This document shows, piece by piece, positions 1 through 7,749 of a stretch of 10,250 bases of DNA; within the stretch, counting starts at the first letter, position 1; each line of letters starts with the position of its first letter. The notes beneath the pieces were generated by a model. The model worked only from the letters and a program-made list of their open reading frames with translations. It was not told the DNA's origin and did not search any database. The DNA is taken from the NCBI GenBank assembly GCA_900128585.1, contig LT642834.1, positions 1-10,250 on the forward strand. Direction: 5' to 3'. The DNA comes from Stramenopiles sp. TOSAG23-3 (Eukaryota; Sar). The translations under genes were made by a program, and so were the position numbers.

Positions 1-49
1 TTATACCGGTACAGGTACCATCCAGGTACAGGTACCTTCTACGGTATAA
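1..49. repeat. Compact dyad with internal direct repeat at left edge
   Basis: The 12-mer GGTACAGGTACC occurs at 8-19 and again at 25-36, 17 bp apart. The pair is bracketed by a perfect 8-bp inverted repeat, TTATACCG at 1-8 and CGGTATAA at 42-49. Each 12-mer contains the palindrome GGTACC. The unit touches the window edge, so it may be the end of a longer repeat. It could be a protein-binding dyad upstream of the giant gene or part of a small repetitive element; the sequence alone does not decide. Confidence 0.6.
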
Positions 50-52
50 AAA
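45..52 (+). promoter_or_regulatory. Possible TATA box of the giant surface-protein gene
   Basis: TATAAAAA lies about 320 bp upstream of the chosen ATG and partly overlaps the right arm of the dyad at 42-49. If used, transcription would begin near 75-85 and give a leader of roughly 290 nt. AT-rich DNA produces such boxes by chance, so the support is weak. Confidence 0.22.
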
Positions 53-163
53 CAAATGACAACCAGAACAAGAAAAGAGGCATCCAAAATTTCTCAATTA
101 AATAATAATTTACACACACCATCACATCGTCCTGCGGCAGCAGCAGGAGTTCATTCATTGTCT

Positions 164-208
164 ATGAATAATGTTATTATGAATTATTTTATGGACGACT
201 GGAAGTAG
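164..208 (+). promoter_or_regulatory. Upstream ORF 1 in the leader
   Basis: ATG at 164 opens 14 codons ending in TAG at 206-208, before the main ATG at 368. Its frame contains two further ATG codons. If the leader begins near 80, ribosomes would meet this ORF first and it could lower initiation on the main gene. No conserved peptide is recognised. Confidence 0.25.
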
Positions 209-300
209 CGAAAAACTGGCAGCCTTCGGTGTCCCGCTCTTTAGAAATTGTAAAACTTTGAAATCGAAGCACAAAGTGCGAAACAGACTCATTAATTTCG

Positions 301-324
301 ATGCTAATTCCGTTCTTGTTGTAA
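301..324 (+). promoter_or_regulatory. Upstream ORF 2 (7 codons) in the leader
   Basis: ATG at 301 is followed by six sense codons and TAA at 322-324, ending 43 nt before the main start. It is short enough to allow reinitiation. It may be a mild translational brake, or chance. Confidence 0.22.
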
Positions 325-367
325 AGAAGAGTAGAGCAGCGTGAGTGATCCTCTTAACTTGTCAAGA

Positions 368-439
368 ATGGGGCCGTTTTTTGTCCACGCGGGTTTTCTG
401 GCAGTCCTCTTTTGTGGTCTCCTTCAAACGACTTTAGCC
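368..439 (+). other. Signal peptide coding segment
   Basis: Residues 1-24 form a hydrophobic core (GFLAVLFCGLL) followed by a polar stretch and a T-L-A cleavage motif before G25. This directs the protein to the secretory pathway. The n-region lacks a strongly basic residue, but its single His and the hydrophobic core are acceptable for a eukaryotic signal. Confidence 0.85.
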
Positions 440-3400
440 GGGAATTCTTTTGTAATTTCGCAGTACGATCTTACATGTCTTGCGGTGACTGGGTTCAAAA
501 AATTTGCGTTTGCGGGAGGTAGCACCAGACCCCTCTGGAAAAGAGAAAATAAACAAGTTTATAGAGACGAATTCGCGTCTTGTTGCGACATACCTACGTA
601 CTTCCCTGTCCAATTTAAGAGACTTAGTATGTTTTCTTATGGAGATGATACTGGGTATGGCGTTAATGACACAATCCGAATAGAGCTGCTATTACCCCCT
701 CTTATTTTATCAGGCCAAACTATTCCTTACAAAGTATCCCAGCCTCAGCTGGACGAGTGGATCCAGGCGACTAGCCCAGTGGTGGGAAGCCAAAGTAGTG
801 TGGACATCTCCCTGGGGAAAGCATATACGGGAACGTTCGTGACCAACACTACGCTTGAAATCAGTATATTGAACACTACAGGGGCATCTCAGGTTTTGTT
901 AGACTATGGAGAAGACGCGCTAAACTTCCGAGTTAGTGGCAATTTATCAGATAGTGTGGGGGGTATCATTTATGGGGGTGGGGCGACGAAAGGCAACGCA
1001 ACTTACTCGAATACGATCGGTTGTGGTGAACCGGGTGAACGAGCAACTTCTCATTGCCGTGTCAATATTAGTACCTACCCAAAACGAAGACCTTCCGGGT
1101 TGAGGTCATCGTTTATTACGCAGAGGAATGGTTCTTTTGGCGCATTTCATGTGAAGCGAGTCTTTTTATCGCACGGGGATCAATTTGATGGAAGTGAGAA
1201 TTGTACCGTTGACAATGCACAAGTTTATTTCAACATTATGTTTAGTCATACTTTACGAAGAGATGGCGGACTTAATAGAAATGTTCTGCTGTCAAAAACG
1301 AACATTTCTGGTTTACTTGATTTTAAAAGGCCCCATTTGCTTTCGGCGGACACAGAGGGGGAGTTTTTGGATGTTTACATGAACGATTTGGTGCTCCTTG
1401 ACTTAAGTAAAGTTGGAAACTTAATTTTCACCCCAGCGACCATCCCGAGGCCAGGCAACCTTTTTCTTGAACGCATCTCGAAATTTAACCCCCTAACGCT
1501 CTTCGGGTCTGACATTAGTTTTATTGCTTTTGGGGACAGTTGGGGAGACGGTGATCACGATCGAGCTGTACTGGTTCGAAACCAGAAATTGGAATTTTTC
1601 AATATCAGCTATTTTTCTAAAACATTTTCTGTGGTAAATGATAGCACCACCCTCCAATGGTTTAACCCAGACAATTTGAACCCGGCCGCTCTTGTGAACG
1701 GTACAGTCGCTGTTGGAGGGGTTTCGGGATACGACAATATAATTGCTGTTGGGGACCAATATGGAAGAATAGGGTTCTGGAAGAACTTACATTCTCCAGT
1801 TTTATTGAAGACAATGTTTTATGAGTTACCTGATATGCCATTCGCCCGTTTTTCCACCGTAGCGGTGGGGCACTTGCATGGATCGACGACCGTGCTAAGC
1901 ATTTTGGTAGGGCATGCAAATGGCTTGCTGCGATATTTCTCTTACGACGTTACCGATACGTCCGATCCAAAAGTTTCTACCACTCTGAAAGAGCACGTGG
2001 GCACGCACATTTTTTCGATGTTTAACGGAACAGGGATAACCAGGCCTTCGTTTTATGATTTTGACGACGATGGTGATTTAGACTTGATATATTCCTCTGT
2101 TTCTCAAAAAGACGCTACCTCATATTTTGAAACCCTTGAAAACGTTGGTGGCCAATCAAATCCGGTATTTATTCAGACAAAGAAACGATTCGCTATCCAC
2201 AATATCGCTGGCTTGAATAGAATGTATACACCTTCTTTATTATCAGCTATCCCCCTCAACATACGGAAGCGTACAGTCATGCAATTAAAACACTTAAATA
2301 TGACTACTTTGATGTCCACAACAGACGTCGATGTTAAAGTCAAAACAGCCGTTGTCAACTATCAAGACTTGTCGATTGCCCGACCCGGGTATTCCAGGCA
2401 TTTGAAAAATACAATTCAGAACATACAAATCGTGAACCCCACTGCAGACATTGTCTCGATTGTAGAAGGTGGTGATGGAAACCTCTACCCTGTGGTGTGT
2501 TCAAGTGCACCTTCTATTGGTGATACATTGCAGGTGCATAAATTTCGGTTGTATTTCAATAAGCCCGTCGGTAAAAACAGTTTGGCTGTCCAGCATAATA
2601 TGATGTCTGTTAATTCCTTGTTCTCTTTTAATAAAAATATTGGCTCGGATTATTCAGGTACCTGGTTGAATGGATTCACGTATGAAATAAACATCAACGA
2701 TAGAAGTCAGCAAGCAATCGATGTACGTGGAAGGCTCTCGGTAGCATTTGTGTGGCCCCATCACAATAACCTGACATGTGTAATTTCTAATCGTCAGCTA
2801 AACAACTCACAGGGGCCTATCTTTTCCTACCCTCTCTCAAAGTATGTAGAACGGTTTGAAGTGTTTGGGACCAATTGCTCCCTAAATAAAGGCTCGCGAT
2901 TAAAAATTACCTTTAACAGAGAAGTTGTTCAACAAGATGTCTCGAGTTTTGAAAACATTTCCAATTTCATAATGTTCTCTCCAAATTTGGGGGCAAACTA
3001 TACCGGCTCATGGCTAGAGATAGTTCGGGATGAAGCTGGAAAAGGGAAATCAACACTGGAAATTACCATTGACCACGTTCACACACACAAGGATTCTCTT
3101 GAAGGTTTGAGGGGGATTTTTGTTAACAACAGTTTACAATTGGATTTACCGGTAATTAACCAGACCCTTCCGAGCTGCAACTGGGTGACTGGAGCCACAC
3201 CTTTAGTCAAAGGCTCTTTTACCCTTATTCCCGATGTGACTGACGTTCAGATTAAGCCAGGTGATAATAAAGGAAGGAAATATGGAGCTGGTGTCTACAT
3301 AGACATCACTGTATCAACTGAAAAGACCCAATACGAGGTGGGAGAAGAAATTCCAACGAAAGAGGAAATTGAGAAGCTTTTCAAGCCTAACATAAACATC

Positions 3401-6400
3401 GGAGAAAGCTATCGCGGGGTATGGATCATGTATAATATGTTTCGCATTATAATCGAAAATCCAGAAGGTCACGATTACCCCCAACCTGGAAATTTATATT
3501 TTACCACGCATGACGCGCTAAAAGGTAAGGCGGCGAACGCGAGTGTGGTTTGCAGTGCAAGCGACAGGCAAATTTCACCACACGAACGGGTTTATGCACA
3601 GGGGGATTTTGCAGGGGCGTTAAGGATAGTGTCAGCTGTCGCAGTTGACGGCTGTACTCCTTTAGAATACGGTATTGGGGATAAGATAGAAATCACGTTG
3701 TCCCAAAGTGCGATGGAAGATATTACTGGTCGCCCAGCGATGGCCAAGGGGAGGCCGCAGTGTACCCTAGAAAACTTTAACAATCTGGGAATGTCACAAA
3801 AGTATGCGTGTCTTAAGCTGGCAATTTATGATTTTTTAAAGCTCGAAAGTGGAAGCAACGCTGTTTGCGTTGGATACATATCCTGGTTGCAGTGGACAAC
3901 GCTTAAGACCTTCGTTATTTTCATAGACGACCCACGTGACGACTGCACTGGAATGGAATTTGCCGTTCCAGAGTACGTAAATGCACTTGCTCGAACCAAC
4001 ACATACCCTCCAGAAGTCATTGACGATGACGCAACGTCTATTTACACGAAAATGATACTTGAAGACACCGGTACAACAGACAGTAAGTTTGCTACCAGGA
4101 TAAAACTGAATGGTAATTTTCCTGGCAAAAGTTTGGGCTTTGCTGATTTACGCGGAAAGTTTACTGGCGGTTTTGCGGTAGAGGTCCCCAACGCTAAGCA
4201 TGTCATAATAGATTTAAAGGTTTTGTATAGCCTGGTTTTAGAAAAATTGGCGTTACAAGGAAGGGGGTTTAAAGTCTTTATTCCAAAAACCACAGCCCGA
4301 GAGTATGTCACCACCGACAAGGACAAGATCTTATGCTGTGGGGAAATAGCCGGTTGCGAATGTGAGGCATTTGACAACGAAGATCAATTTGATATTTTAA
4401 CTTCGAATTTGATCTTGTGTATGGACAATTTAGATTGCCCCAGGGAGTTGATACCATATGTAACGAAAGCCACAGCCCAAACTGGTAATGTAGAGATCCA
4501 GGAAAATTGCAACGACATTGGCGGAACGTGCCTGATGGGCAAAGAAGCAACAACACGGGTTAGCAGCGAAATATTTTTTCTGCAAGCATCATTTGGTATT
4601 CCGCGCGGACTTAACCCGGAAGGGGAGGTAATACAAGATAAATTGGGGGGGGGGGTTGTTGCCCATTTTTACAACAGGATCGCAGGTGAATATAGTACTG
4701 AAGTTGGTTCTATAGGGTTCATCACAAGCATTAAGCCTTCAAGAGCAGATTCAGGGGTCCCGATCCCGCTCACAATAACGGGCACCGATTTTGACAATAA
4801 TTGGAAAACGGGGGGATATACGTGCCACTTTGTAGACACAGTAGGAAATGTTGAGATTACCGATGCAACCGTCTTTGGCACTAGAACATTAAAATGCAGC
4901 ACCCCAGTTTGGCTATACACTTCTAGAAACGTGAGTGTTATCGTCTATAGATTTGGGACTAAACTTCAGACGGGGTTTTGCGATGAAAAAATTTGTAAAA
5001 CTACGGACGGTTTGATAACGGTTTTGCCTAATATCCAACTCTTTTTTTACGAATCTTCGGAAAGTTTTACGATTCCAAACGCGACGATCACGGGTGGCGT
5101 AACATACGTCAAAGGAAATGGTTTCAATACGACTTCACGGGATTATCGCTGCAGATTTCAATTTGGAAATAAATCCACGCACTTTACATTATCACCGCCT
5201 GCATTCCCGTTATCCTCCACCCACGTTGTTTGTGTATTTCCACCGTGGCCTTTTGAGCCTGTTCAGGTTGAAGCTTTGCTGCTGCACCACAACACACCCG
5301 TACAAAAACGGGACGCATCGACTAAACAAAAATTTGCGCTGCGGGGTGCATGTTCATTGTCGGAACAGGGCAGTGTGGCTTTCGTGATTGGCATTGGCAT
5401 CAAGGCGCTTCATTTTGAACACCGGCTAACTGTCCTATTTGAGGACGAGGCAATTTCCTTCAATGCAACATTTAGTGATGATGATGTAAAATTGTCGGTT
5501 GATTCCTTAATACTGGGCACAGTGATCCCCGGTCTTCTAACCTCAGAGATAACATCTGTGGAAGCAACTATTCCAGAGGGGGTGTCAAAAATCTGGTACA
5601 TAGCCTACAGAACAACAGCAACGGTTTCCTTGGTCCCAAAGGTCAGCATACAGCCTTTTGCAGACCCAAATATTGCAATTTCGTATGTATTTGTAGAGAA
5701 TGGGTTATTTTGGCCCTCTAGTTGCATTTTCTGCCCCCCGGCCATAAAATCAGGTTGGTCGTACGCCTGCCTGCGATCATCCGAAGACCGGTTTAAGTGT
5801 TGGGGGGATAATGGGCAAGGGCAGGTATTTCCATCTGTCAACCCCGTAATGATGCCCAGCAAACGCCACTGGGTGCCTTACAAAGAAATTCAATGGGACT
5901 CTTTCTCTCCCGGGTATACCCACACATGTGGGATTAGGGCAGGCACGGGCGAGGCGGTATGTTTCGGTCTAAAATATCCTGGCCTTCAAATCAAATTGGA
6001 AGCCCCCGCAGAACTATCGTTCTCTTCTGTGTCCACTGGTGCATACCACACTTGTGGTGTCACTGTCGATGGCCGTGTGAGCTGCTGGGGTGAACAGCTA
6101 CATGGAAAGTCTACACCCCCAAATTCGACGTGTCATAGAAAAGAACTCGGGTTCATGTCGTCAAGTGCTGTATTTGTAGATCCGAAGACCCTTGCATGTA
6201 CGACGGTAGAAAGAGATGATATAACGTACATTCGGGTCGAAGCTTCAGCATCCCACAGTTGTGCCATTGATGGCTTAGATGGCGCGATGATGTGCTGGGG
6301 GAACAACGCAGATGCACAGCTCGGTATGACTGATTGCCCTGGCAGTGAATTGACAAGATTTGAAAGGTCCTGCGCACGAACAACCGGGCCGTTCAAAGAT

Positions 6401-7651
6401 TTGGGATTAGGTCCCACATACACCTGCGGTCAGTTCTTTGATGGAACAGTATTGTGTTGGGGACAAGGTATGGCCTCGTACTCTGTTCCTACCCATTCCT
6501 TTAGAACGATATCTTATGGTGGAAAGCATGCATGTGGTATCATTGAAAAGACTTCAAAAATTGAATGCTGGGGTGCGAACAACTTTGGACAGGCTATGGT
6601 TCCCGCCGACAATGGGTACGTTGAAGTCAGCACTGGTGAAAGCCACACATGTGCAATAAAAGGTTTGAGTCTTATCGACCCTTTGTTTGGACATGGAATT
6701 AAAACAGTCATCTGCTGGGGTACGATAAATGGTGTGACCCTTCAAAGCGGGGTACCGAATTGGCGAGGCTATGGCCTCGAAGATGACCCAGGGCATGTAA
6801 CTGTATTGTCGCAAGCGGTAGGAACAGGGGAACGGTTTATTGAGCTTTGCTTCCCCAAGATAAAAAAAGAGATCTGCAACAATCATAACAAAATCTATGA
6901 ACCTGGTTTTCGTCGTTGCGCTACTGTCAACGGGTGTGGAAATAAATTTTATTTTGCAAATGAAAACTTTCAGTATCGCTTGCACTCTAATGGCCATGAG
7001 TTCGTAGGCGAAGAGGAAGGATTGGGCACAGTGCCCTCTAAATCGGGCCGTATGTCGTCTCCGAATAGTTTTATATATGTTAATCGATTTCTTAACGCGC
7101 CAGGGCTGCTTCAAAATGCCTTCTGCATCGATTTTTATAGCGTGCAAGTCGACGATTTTGGGGGTACCAAGCGTAACTCGACCATTGCGCATGGCGAAAT
7201 AAGTGGCCCTGGTGGGCTCAAAGTTAATATCTCAGTCAATACATCATTCTCTGCGATGTCTATACAGCAACAAAGCCTTCAAGGATATCTAAGGACACAA
7301 CTTCAGCACCAAACGTTGGATATTCATGTGCTGGGCAGGCTTTGGTGCTTTAACAAAATGCCTGATGAAACCCAAGTATACTTTCGGTCTTACTTTGTTT
7401 GGAGGGTTGGTGAAAAACGGTACAATTGCACTACAGATGAAAGAACAACAAAATCGAAGGCAGTTATTTTGGAAGCCAACAGCGAATACAGGGCTATTGG
7501 TGCTCAATTATTGGACTATCGAAGTTCGTATACTTTCTTGTTGTTTCTTCTGTCTATATTACTGTTGCTTCCTCCCACGTCTTGGGCTGAAAGATTGCTG
7601 TACGAAGCGAACAAGGATAATCTGGATAGATCTGTTTTATCATTTACTTAA
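368..7651 (+). CDS. Giant secreted/membrane protein with VCBS-like, Ig-like, TIG and RCC1-like domains
   Basis: A single uninterrupted 2427-codon frame. I place the start at the ATG at 368 because it has A at -3 and G at +4 and opens directly on a signal peptide; the frame is open back to a GTG at 341, but that would bury the signal peptide. Order by residue: signal peptide 1-24; first beta-repeat about 91-172; FG-GAP/VCBS-like region about 383-640; four more related beta-domains about 715-1210; Cys-rich stretch 1323-1388; two IPT/TIG domains about 1447-1530 and 1555-1640; seven RCC1-like blades about 1794-2120; unassigned Cys-containing ectodomain about 2150-2385; hydrophobic helix 2388-2401; tail to 2427. 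Many N-x-S/T sequons and paired cysteines fit an extracellular protein. Each domain type commonly mediates binding, so adhesion, recognition or cell-wall/scale attachment is a reasonable inference. No catalytic domain or kinase is visible. It is not a recognised named gene. Confidence 0.93.
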   Translation: MGPFFVHAGFLAVLFCGLLQTTLAGNSFVISQYDLTCLAVTGFKKFAFAGGSTRPLWKRENKQVYRDEFASCCDIPTYFPVQFKRLSMFSYGDDTGYGVNDTIRIELLLPPLILSGQTIPYKVSQPQLDEWIQATSPVVGSQSSVDISLGKAYTGTFVTNTTLEISILNTTGASQVLLDYGEDALNFRVSGNLSDSVGGIIYGGGATKGNATYSNTIGCGEPGERATSHCRVNISTYPKRRPSGLRSSFITQRNGSFGAFHVKRVFLSHGDQFDGSENCTVDNAQVYFNIMFSHTLRRDGGLNRNVLLSKTNISGLLDFKRPHLLSADTEGEFLDVYMNDLVLLDLSKVGNLIFTPATIPRPGNLFLERISKFNPLTLFGSDISFIAFGDSWGDGDHDRAVLVRNQKLEFFNISYFSKTFSVVNDSTTLQWFNPDNLNPAALVNGTVAVGGVSGYDNIIAVGDQYGRIGFWKNLHSPVLLKTMFYELPDMPFARFSTVAVGHLHGSTTVLSILVGHANGLLRYFSYDVTDTSDPKVSTTLKEHVGTHIFSMFNGTGITRPSFYDFDDDGDLDLIYSSVSQKDATSYFETLENVGGQSNPVFIQTKKRFAIHNIAGLNRMYTPSLLSAIPLNIRKRTVMQLKHLNMTTLMSTTDVDVKVKTAVVNYQDLSIARPGYSRHLKNTIQNIQIVNPTADIVSIVEGGDGNLYPVVCSSAPSIGDTLQVHKFRLYFNKPVGKNSLAVQHNMMSVNSLFSFNKNIGSDYSGTWLNGFTYEININDRSQQAIDVRGRLSVAFVWPHHNNLTCVISNRQLNNSQGPIFSYPLSKYVERFEVFGTNCSLNKGSRLKITFNREVVQQDVSSFENISNFIMFSPNLGANYTGSWLEIVRDEAGKGKSTLEITIDHVHTHKDSLEGLRGIFVNNSLQLDLPVINQTLPSCNWVTGATPLVKGSFTLIPDVTDVQIKPGDNKGRKYGAGVYIDITVSTEKTQYEVGEEIPTKEEIEKLFKPNINIGESYRGVWIMYNMFRIIIENPEGHDYPQPGNLYFTTHDALKGKAANASVVCSASDRQISPHERVYAQGDFAGALRIVSAVAVDGCTPLEYGIGDKIEITLSQSAMEDITGRPAMAKGRPQCTLENFNNLGMSQKYACLKLAIYDFLKLESGSNAVCVGYISWLQWTTLKTFVIFIDDPRDDCTGMEFAVPEYVNALARTNTYPPEVIDDDATSIYTKMILEDTGTTDSKFATRIKLNGNFPGKSLGFADLRGKFTGGFAVEVPNAKHVIIDLKVLYSLVLEKLALQGRGFKVFIPKTTAREYVTTDKDKILCCGEIAGCECEAFDNEDQFDILTSNLILCMDNLDCPRELIPYVTKATAQTGNVEIQENCNDIGGTCLMGKEATTRVSSEIFFLQASFGIPRGLNPEGEVIQDKLGGGVVAHFYNRIAGEYSTEVGSIGFITSIKPSRADSGVPIPLTITGTDFDNNWKTGGYTCHFVDTVGNVEITDATVFGTRTLKCSTPVWLYTSRNVSVIVYRFGTKLQTGFCDEKICKTTDGLITVLPNIQLFFYESSESFTIPNATITGGVTYVKGNGFNTTSRDYRCRFQFGNKSTHFTLSPPAFPLSSTHVVCVFPPWPFEPVQVEALLLHHNTPVQKRDASTKQKFALRGACSLSEQGSVAFVIGIGIKALHFEHRLTVLFEDEAISFNATFSDDDVKLSVDSLILGTVIPGLLTSEITSVEATIPEGVSKIWYIAYRTTATVSLVPKVSIQPFADPNIAISYVFVENGLFWPSSCIFCPPAIKSGWSYACLRSSEDRFKCWGDNGQGQVFPSVNPVMMPSKRHWVPYKEIQWDSFSPGYTHTCGIRAGTGEAVCFGLKYPGLQIKLEAPAELSFSSVSTGAYHTCGVTVDGRVSCWGEQLHGKSTPPNSTCHRKELGFMSSSAVFVDPKTLACTTVERDDITYIRVEASASHSCAIDGLDGAMMCWGNNADAQLGMTDCPGSELTRFERSCARTTGPFKDLGLGPTYTCGQFFDGTVLCWGQGMASYSVPTHSFRTISYGGKHACGIIEKTSKIECWGANNFGQAMVPADNGYVEVSTGESHTCAIKGLSLIDPLFGHGIKTVICWGTINGVTLQSGVPNWRGYGLEDDPGHVTVLSQAVGTGERFIELCFPKIKKEICNNHNKIYEPGFRRCATVNGCGNKFYFANENFQYRLHSNGHEFVGEEEGLGTVPSKSGRMSSPNSFIYVNRFLNAPGLLQNAFCIDFYSVQVDDFGGTKRNSTIAHGEISGPGGLKVNISVNTSFSAMSIQQQSLQGYLRTQLQHQTLDIHVLGRLWCFNKMPDETQVYFRSYFVWRVGEKRYNCTTDERTTKSKAVILEANSEYRAIGAQLLDYRSSYTFLLFLLSILLLLPPTSWAERLLYEANKDNLDRSVLSFT
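1514..2287 (+). other. FG-GAP/VCBS-like beta-propeller region
   Basis: Residues about 383-640 contain repeated short beta motifs. FGDSWGDGDHD (389-399) and FDFDDDGDLDL-type wording at about 563-573 both resemble the calcium-binding D-x-D-x-D-G-x-x-D loop of FG-GAP/VCBS repeats. In between lie AVGDQYGRIGFWKN and ILVGHANGLLRYF, which look like propeller strands whose loops have lost the acidic residues. These repeats usually build extracellular propellers that bind ligands or partner proteins. Only the last loop is canonical, so the blade count is uncertain. Confidence 0.65.
2510..3997 (+). repeat. Tandem divergent Ig-like beta-domains (copies 2-5 of five)
   Basis: Four domains in a row share two landmarks: a G-x-G-x-x-I-x-I-T start, best seen in YGAGVYIDIT and YGIGDKIEITL, and a later motif G-x-x-Y-x-G-x-W followed by an I-x-I strand. 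The second motif reads IGSDYSGTW (758-766), LGANYTGSW (874-882) and IGESYRGVW (1011-1019). The fifth copy has a clear start but a diverged end. An isolated first copy lies near the N-terminus (GYGVNDTIRIEL, then LGKAYTGTF at 150-158; nucleotides about 638-883). I know similar repeats from large surface proteins of oomycetes and algae, but I have no family name to give them. Confidence 0.65.
4334..4537 (+). other. Cys-rich stretch between beta-repeats and TIG domains
   Basis: Eight cysteines fall within residues 1323-1388, beginning with C-C and a C-x-C spaced seven residues on. This is typical of a small disulfide-bonded extracellular module. No named family is recognised. It separates the Ig-like repeats from the TIG domains. 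Confidence 0.5.
4645..4655 (+). repeat. Run of 11 G inside the coding frame
   Basis: Eleven consecutive G residues span the codons for L-G-G-G-V at about residues 1426-1430. The frame is intact through the run in this sequence. Any gain or loss not a multiple of three would truncate the protein before the TIG, RCC1 and membrane parts. Confidence 0.9.
4706..4957 (+). other. IPT/TIG domain 1
   Basis: Residues about 1447-1530 have the IPT/TIG layout. A strand with I-x-P-S-x-A-x-x-G is followed by P-L-T-I-T-G-T-D-F, a Cys-containing strand Y-T-C-H-F, and L-K-C-S-T-P near the end. The two cysteines probably form the usual TIG disulfide. This immunoglobulin-like fold is common in plexins, Met-type receptors and protist surface proteins. 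Confidence 0.82.
5030..5287 (+). other. IPT/TIG domain 2 (diverged)
   Basis: Residues about 1555-1640 repeat the TIG pattern: a T-Y-V-K-G-N-G-F turn, a Y-R-C-R-F strand and H-V-V-C-V-F-P-P at the end, again with two cysteines. It directly follows domain 1, as TIG domains often occur in tandem. The first strand is weaker than in domain 1. Confidence 0.68.
5747..6727 (+). repeat. Seven RCC1-like propeller repeats
   Basis: Residues about 1794-2120 contain seven units built as H-x-C-G-I, a turn, then C-W-G. The paired motifs, in order, are SYAC/KCWG, HTCGI/VCFG, HTCGV/SCWG, HSCAI/MCWG, YTCGQ/LCWG, HACGI/ECWG and HTCAI/ICWG. Seven units is the number needed to close an RCC1-fold propeller. The invariant cysteine pair in each blade is the extracellular variant, as in the ectodomain of plant CRINKLY4-type receptor kinases, rather than nuclear RCC1. 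Repeat 2 has F for W. Spacing between repeats 3 and 4 and between 4 and 5 is enlarged by Cys-containing loops. Confidence 0.88.
7529..7570 (+). other. C-terminal membrane helix
   Basis: Residues 2388-2401 (YTFLLFLLSILLLL) are the only long hydrophobic stretch after the signal peptide. About 26 residues follow, so this is probably a type I single-pass anchor with a short cytosolic tail rather than a GPI signal, which would end in the hydrophobic run. At 14 residues plus P-P it is short for a spanning helix. Confidence 0.65.
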
Positions 7652-7706
7652 GTCGAGAAGATTGATAGACCCAGTTTTTTAAATTTCGCCGCAAATTATT
7701 TTTAAG

Positions 7707-7749
7707 AATAAACTTAAATAACAGCCAATTTTCTTGTTTTTAGAATAAA
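7707..7749 (+). terminator. Two AATAAA polyadenylation signals
   Basis: AATAAA occurs at 7707-7712 and 7744-7749, 56 and 93 nt after the giant gene's stop. Both sit in a direct repeat AGAATAAACTTA (7705-7716 and 7742-7753). Cleavage shortly after either would give a short 3' UTR. In AT-rich DNA the hexamer is common, so position is the main support. Confidence 0.4.

Noticed and set aside
341-367. Upstream in-frame extension of the giant gene starting at GTG 341
   Set aside because: It would need a GTG start and would place nine residues before the signal peptide. The ATG at 368 has a strong Kozak context and begins the signal peptide directly.
6554-7192. 212-codon open frame on the minus strand
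   Set aside because: It lies wholly antisense to the giant gene across conserved RCC1 blades and the ectodomain, has no recognisable domain, and is explained as a shadow of the real frame.
7326-7682. 118-codon frame running past the giant gene's stop
   Set aside because: It overlaps the real frame in another phase for almost its whole length and encodes no recognisable domain. The giant frame ends in a sensible membrane helix and tail.
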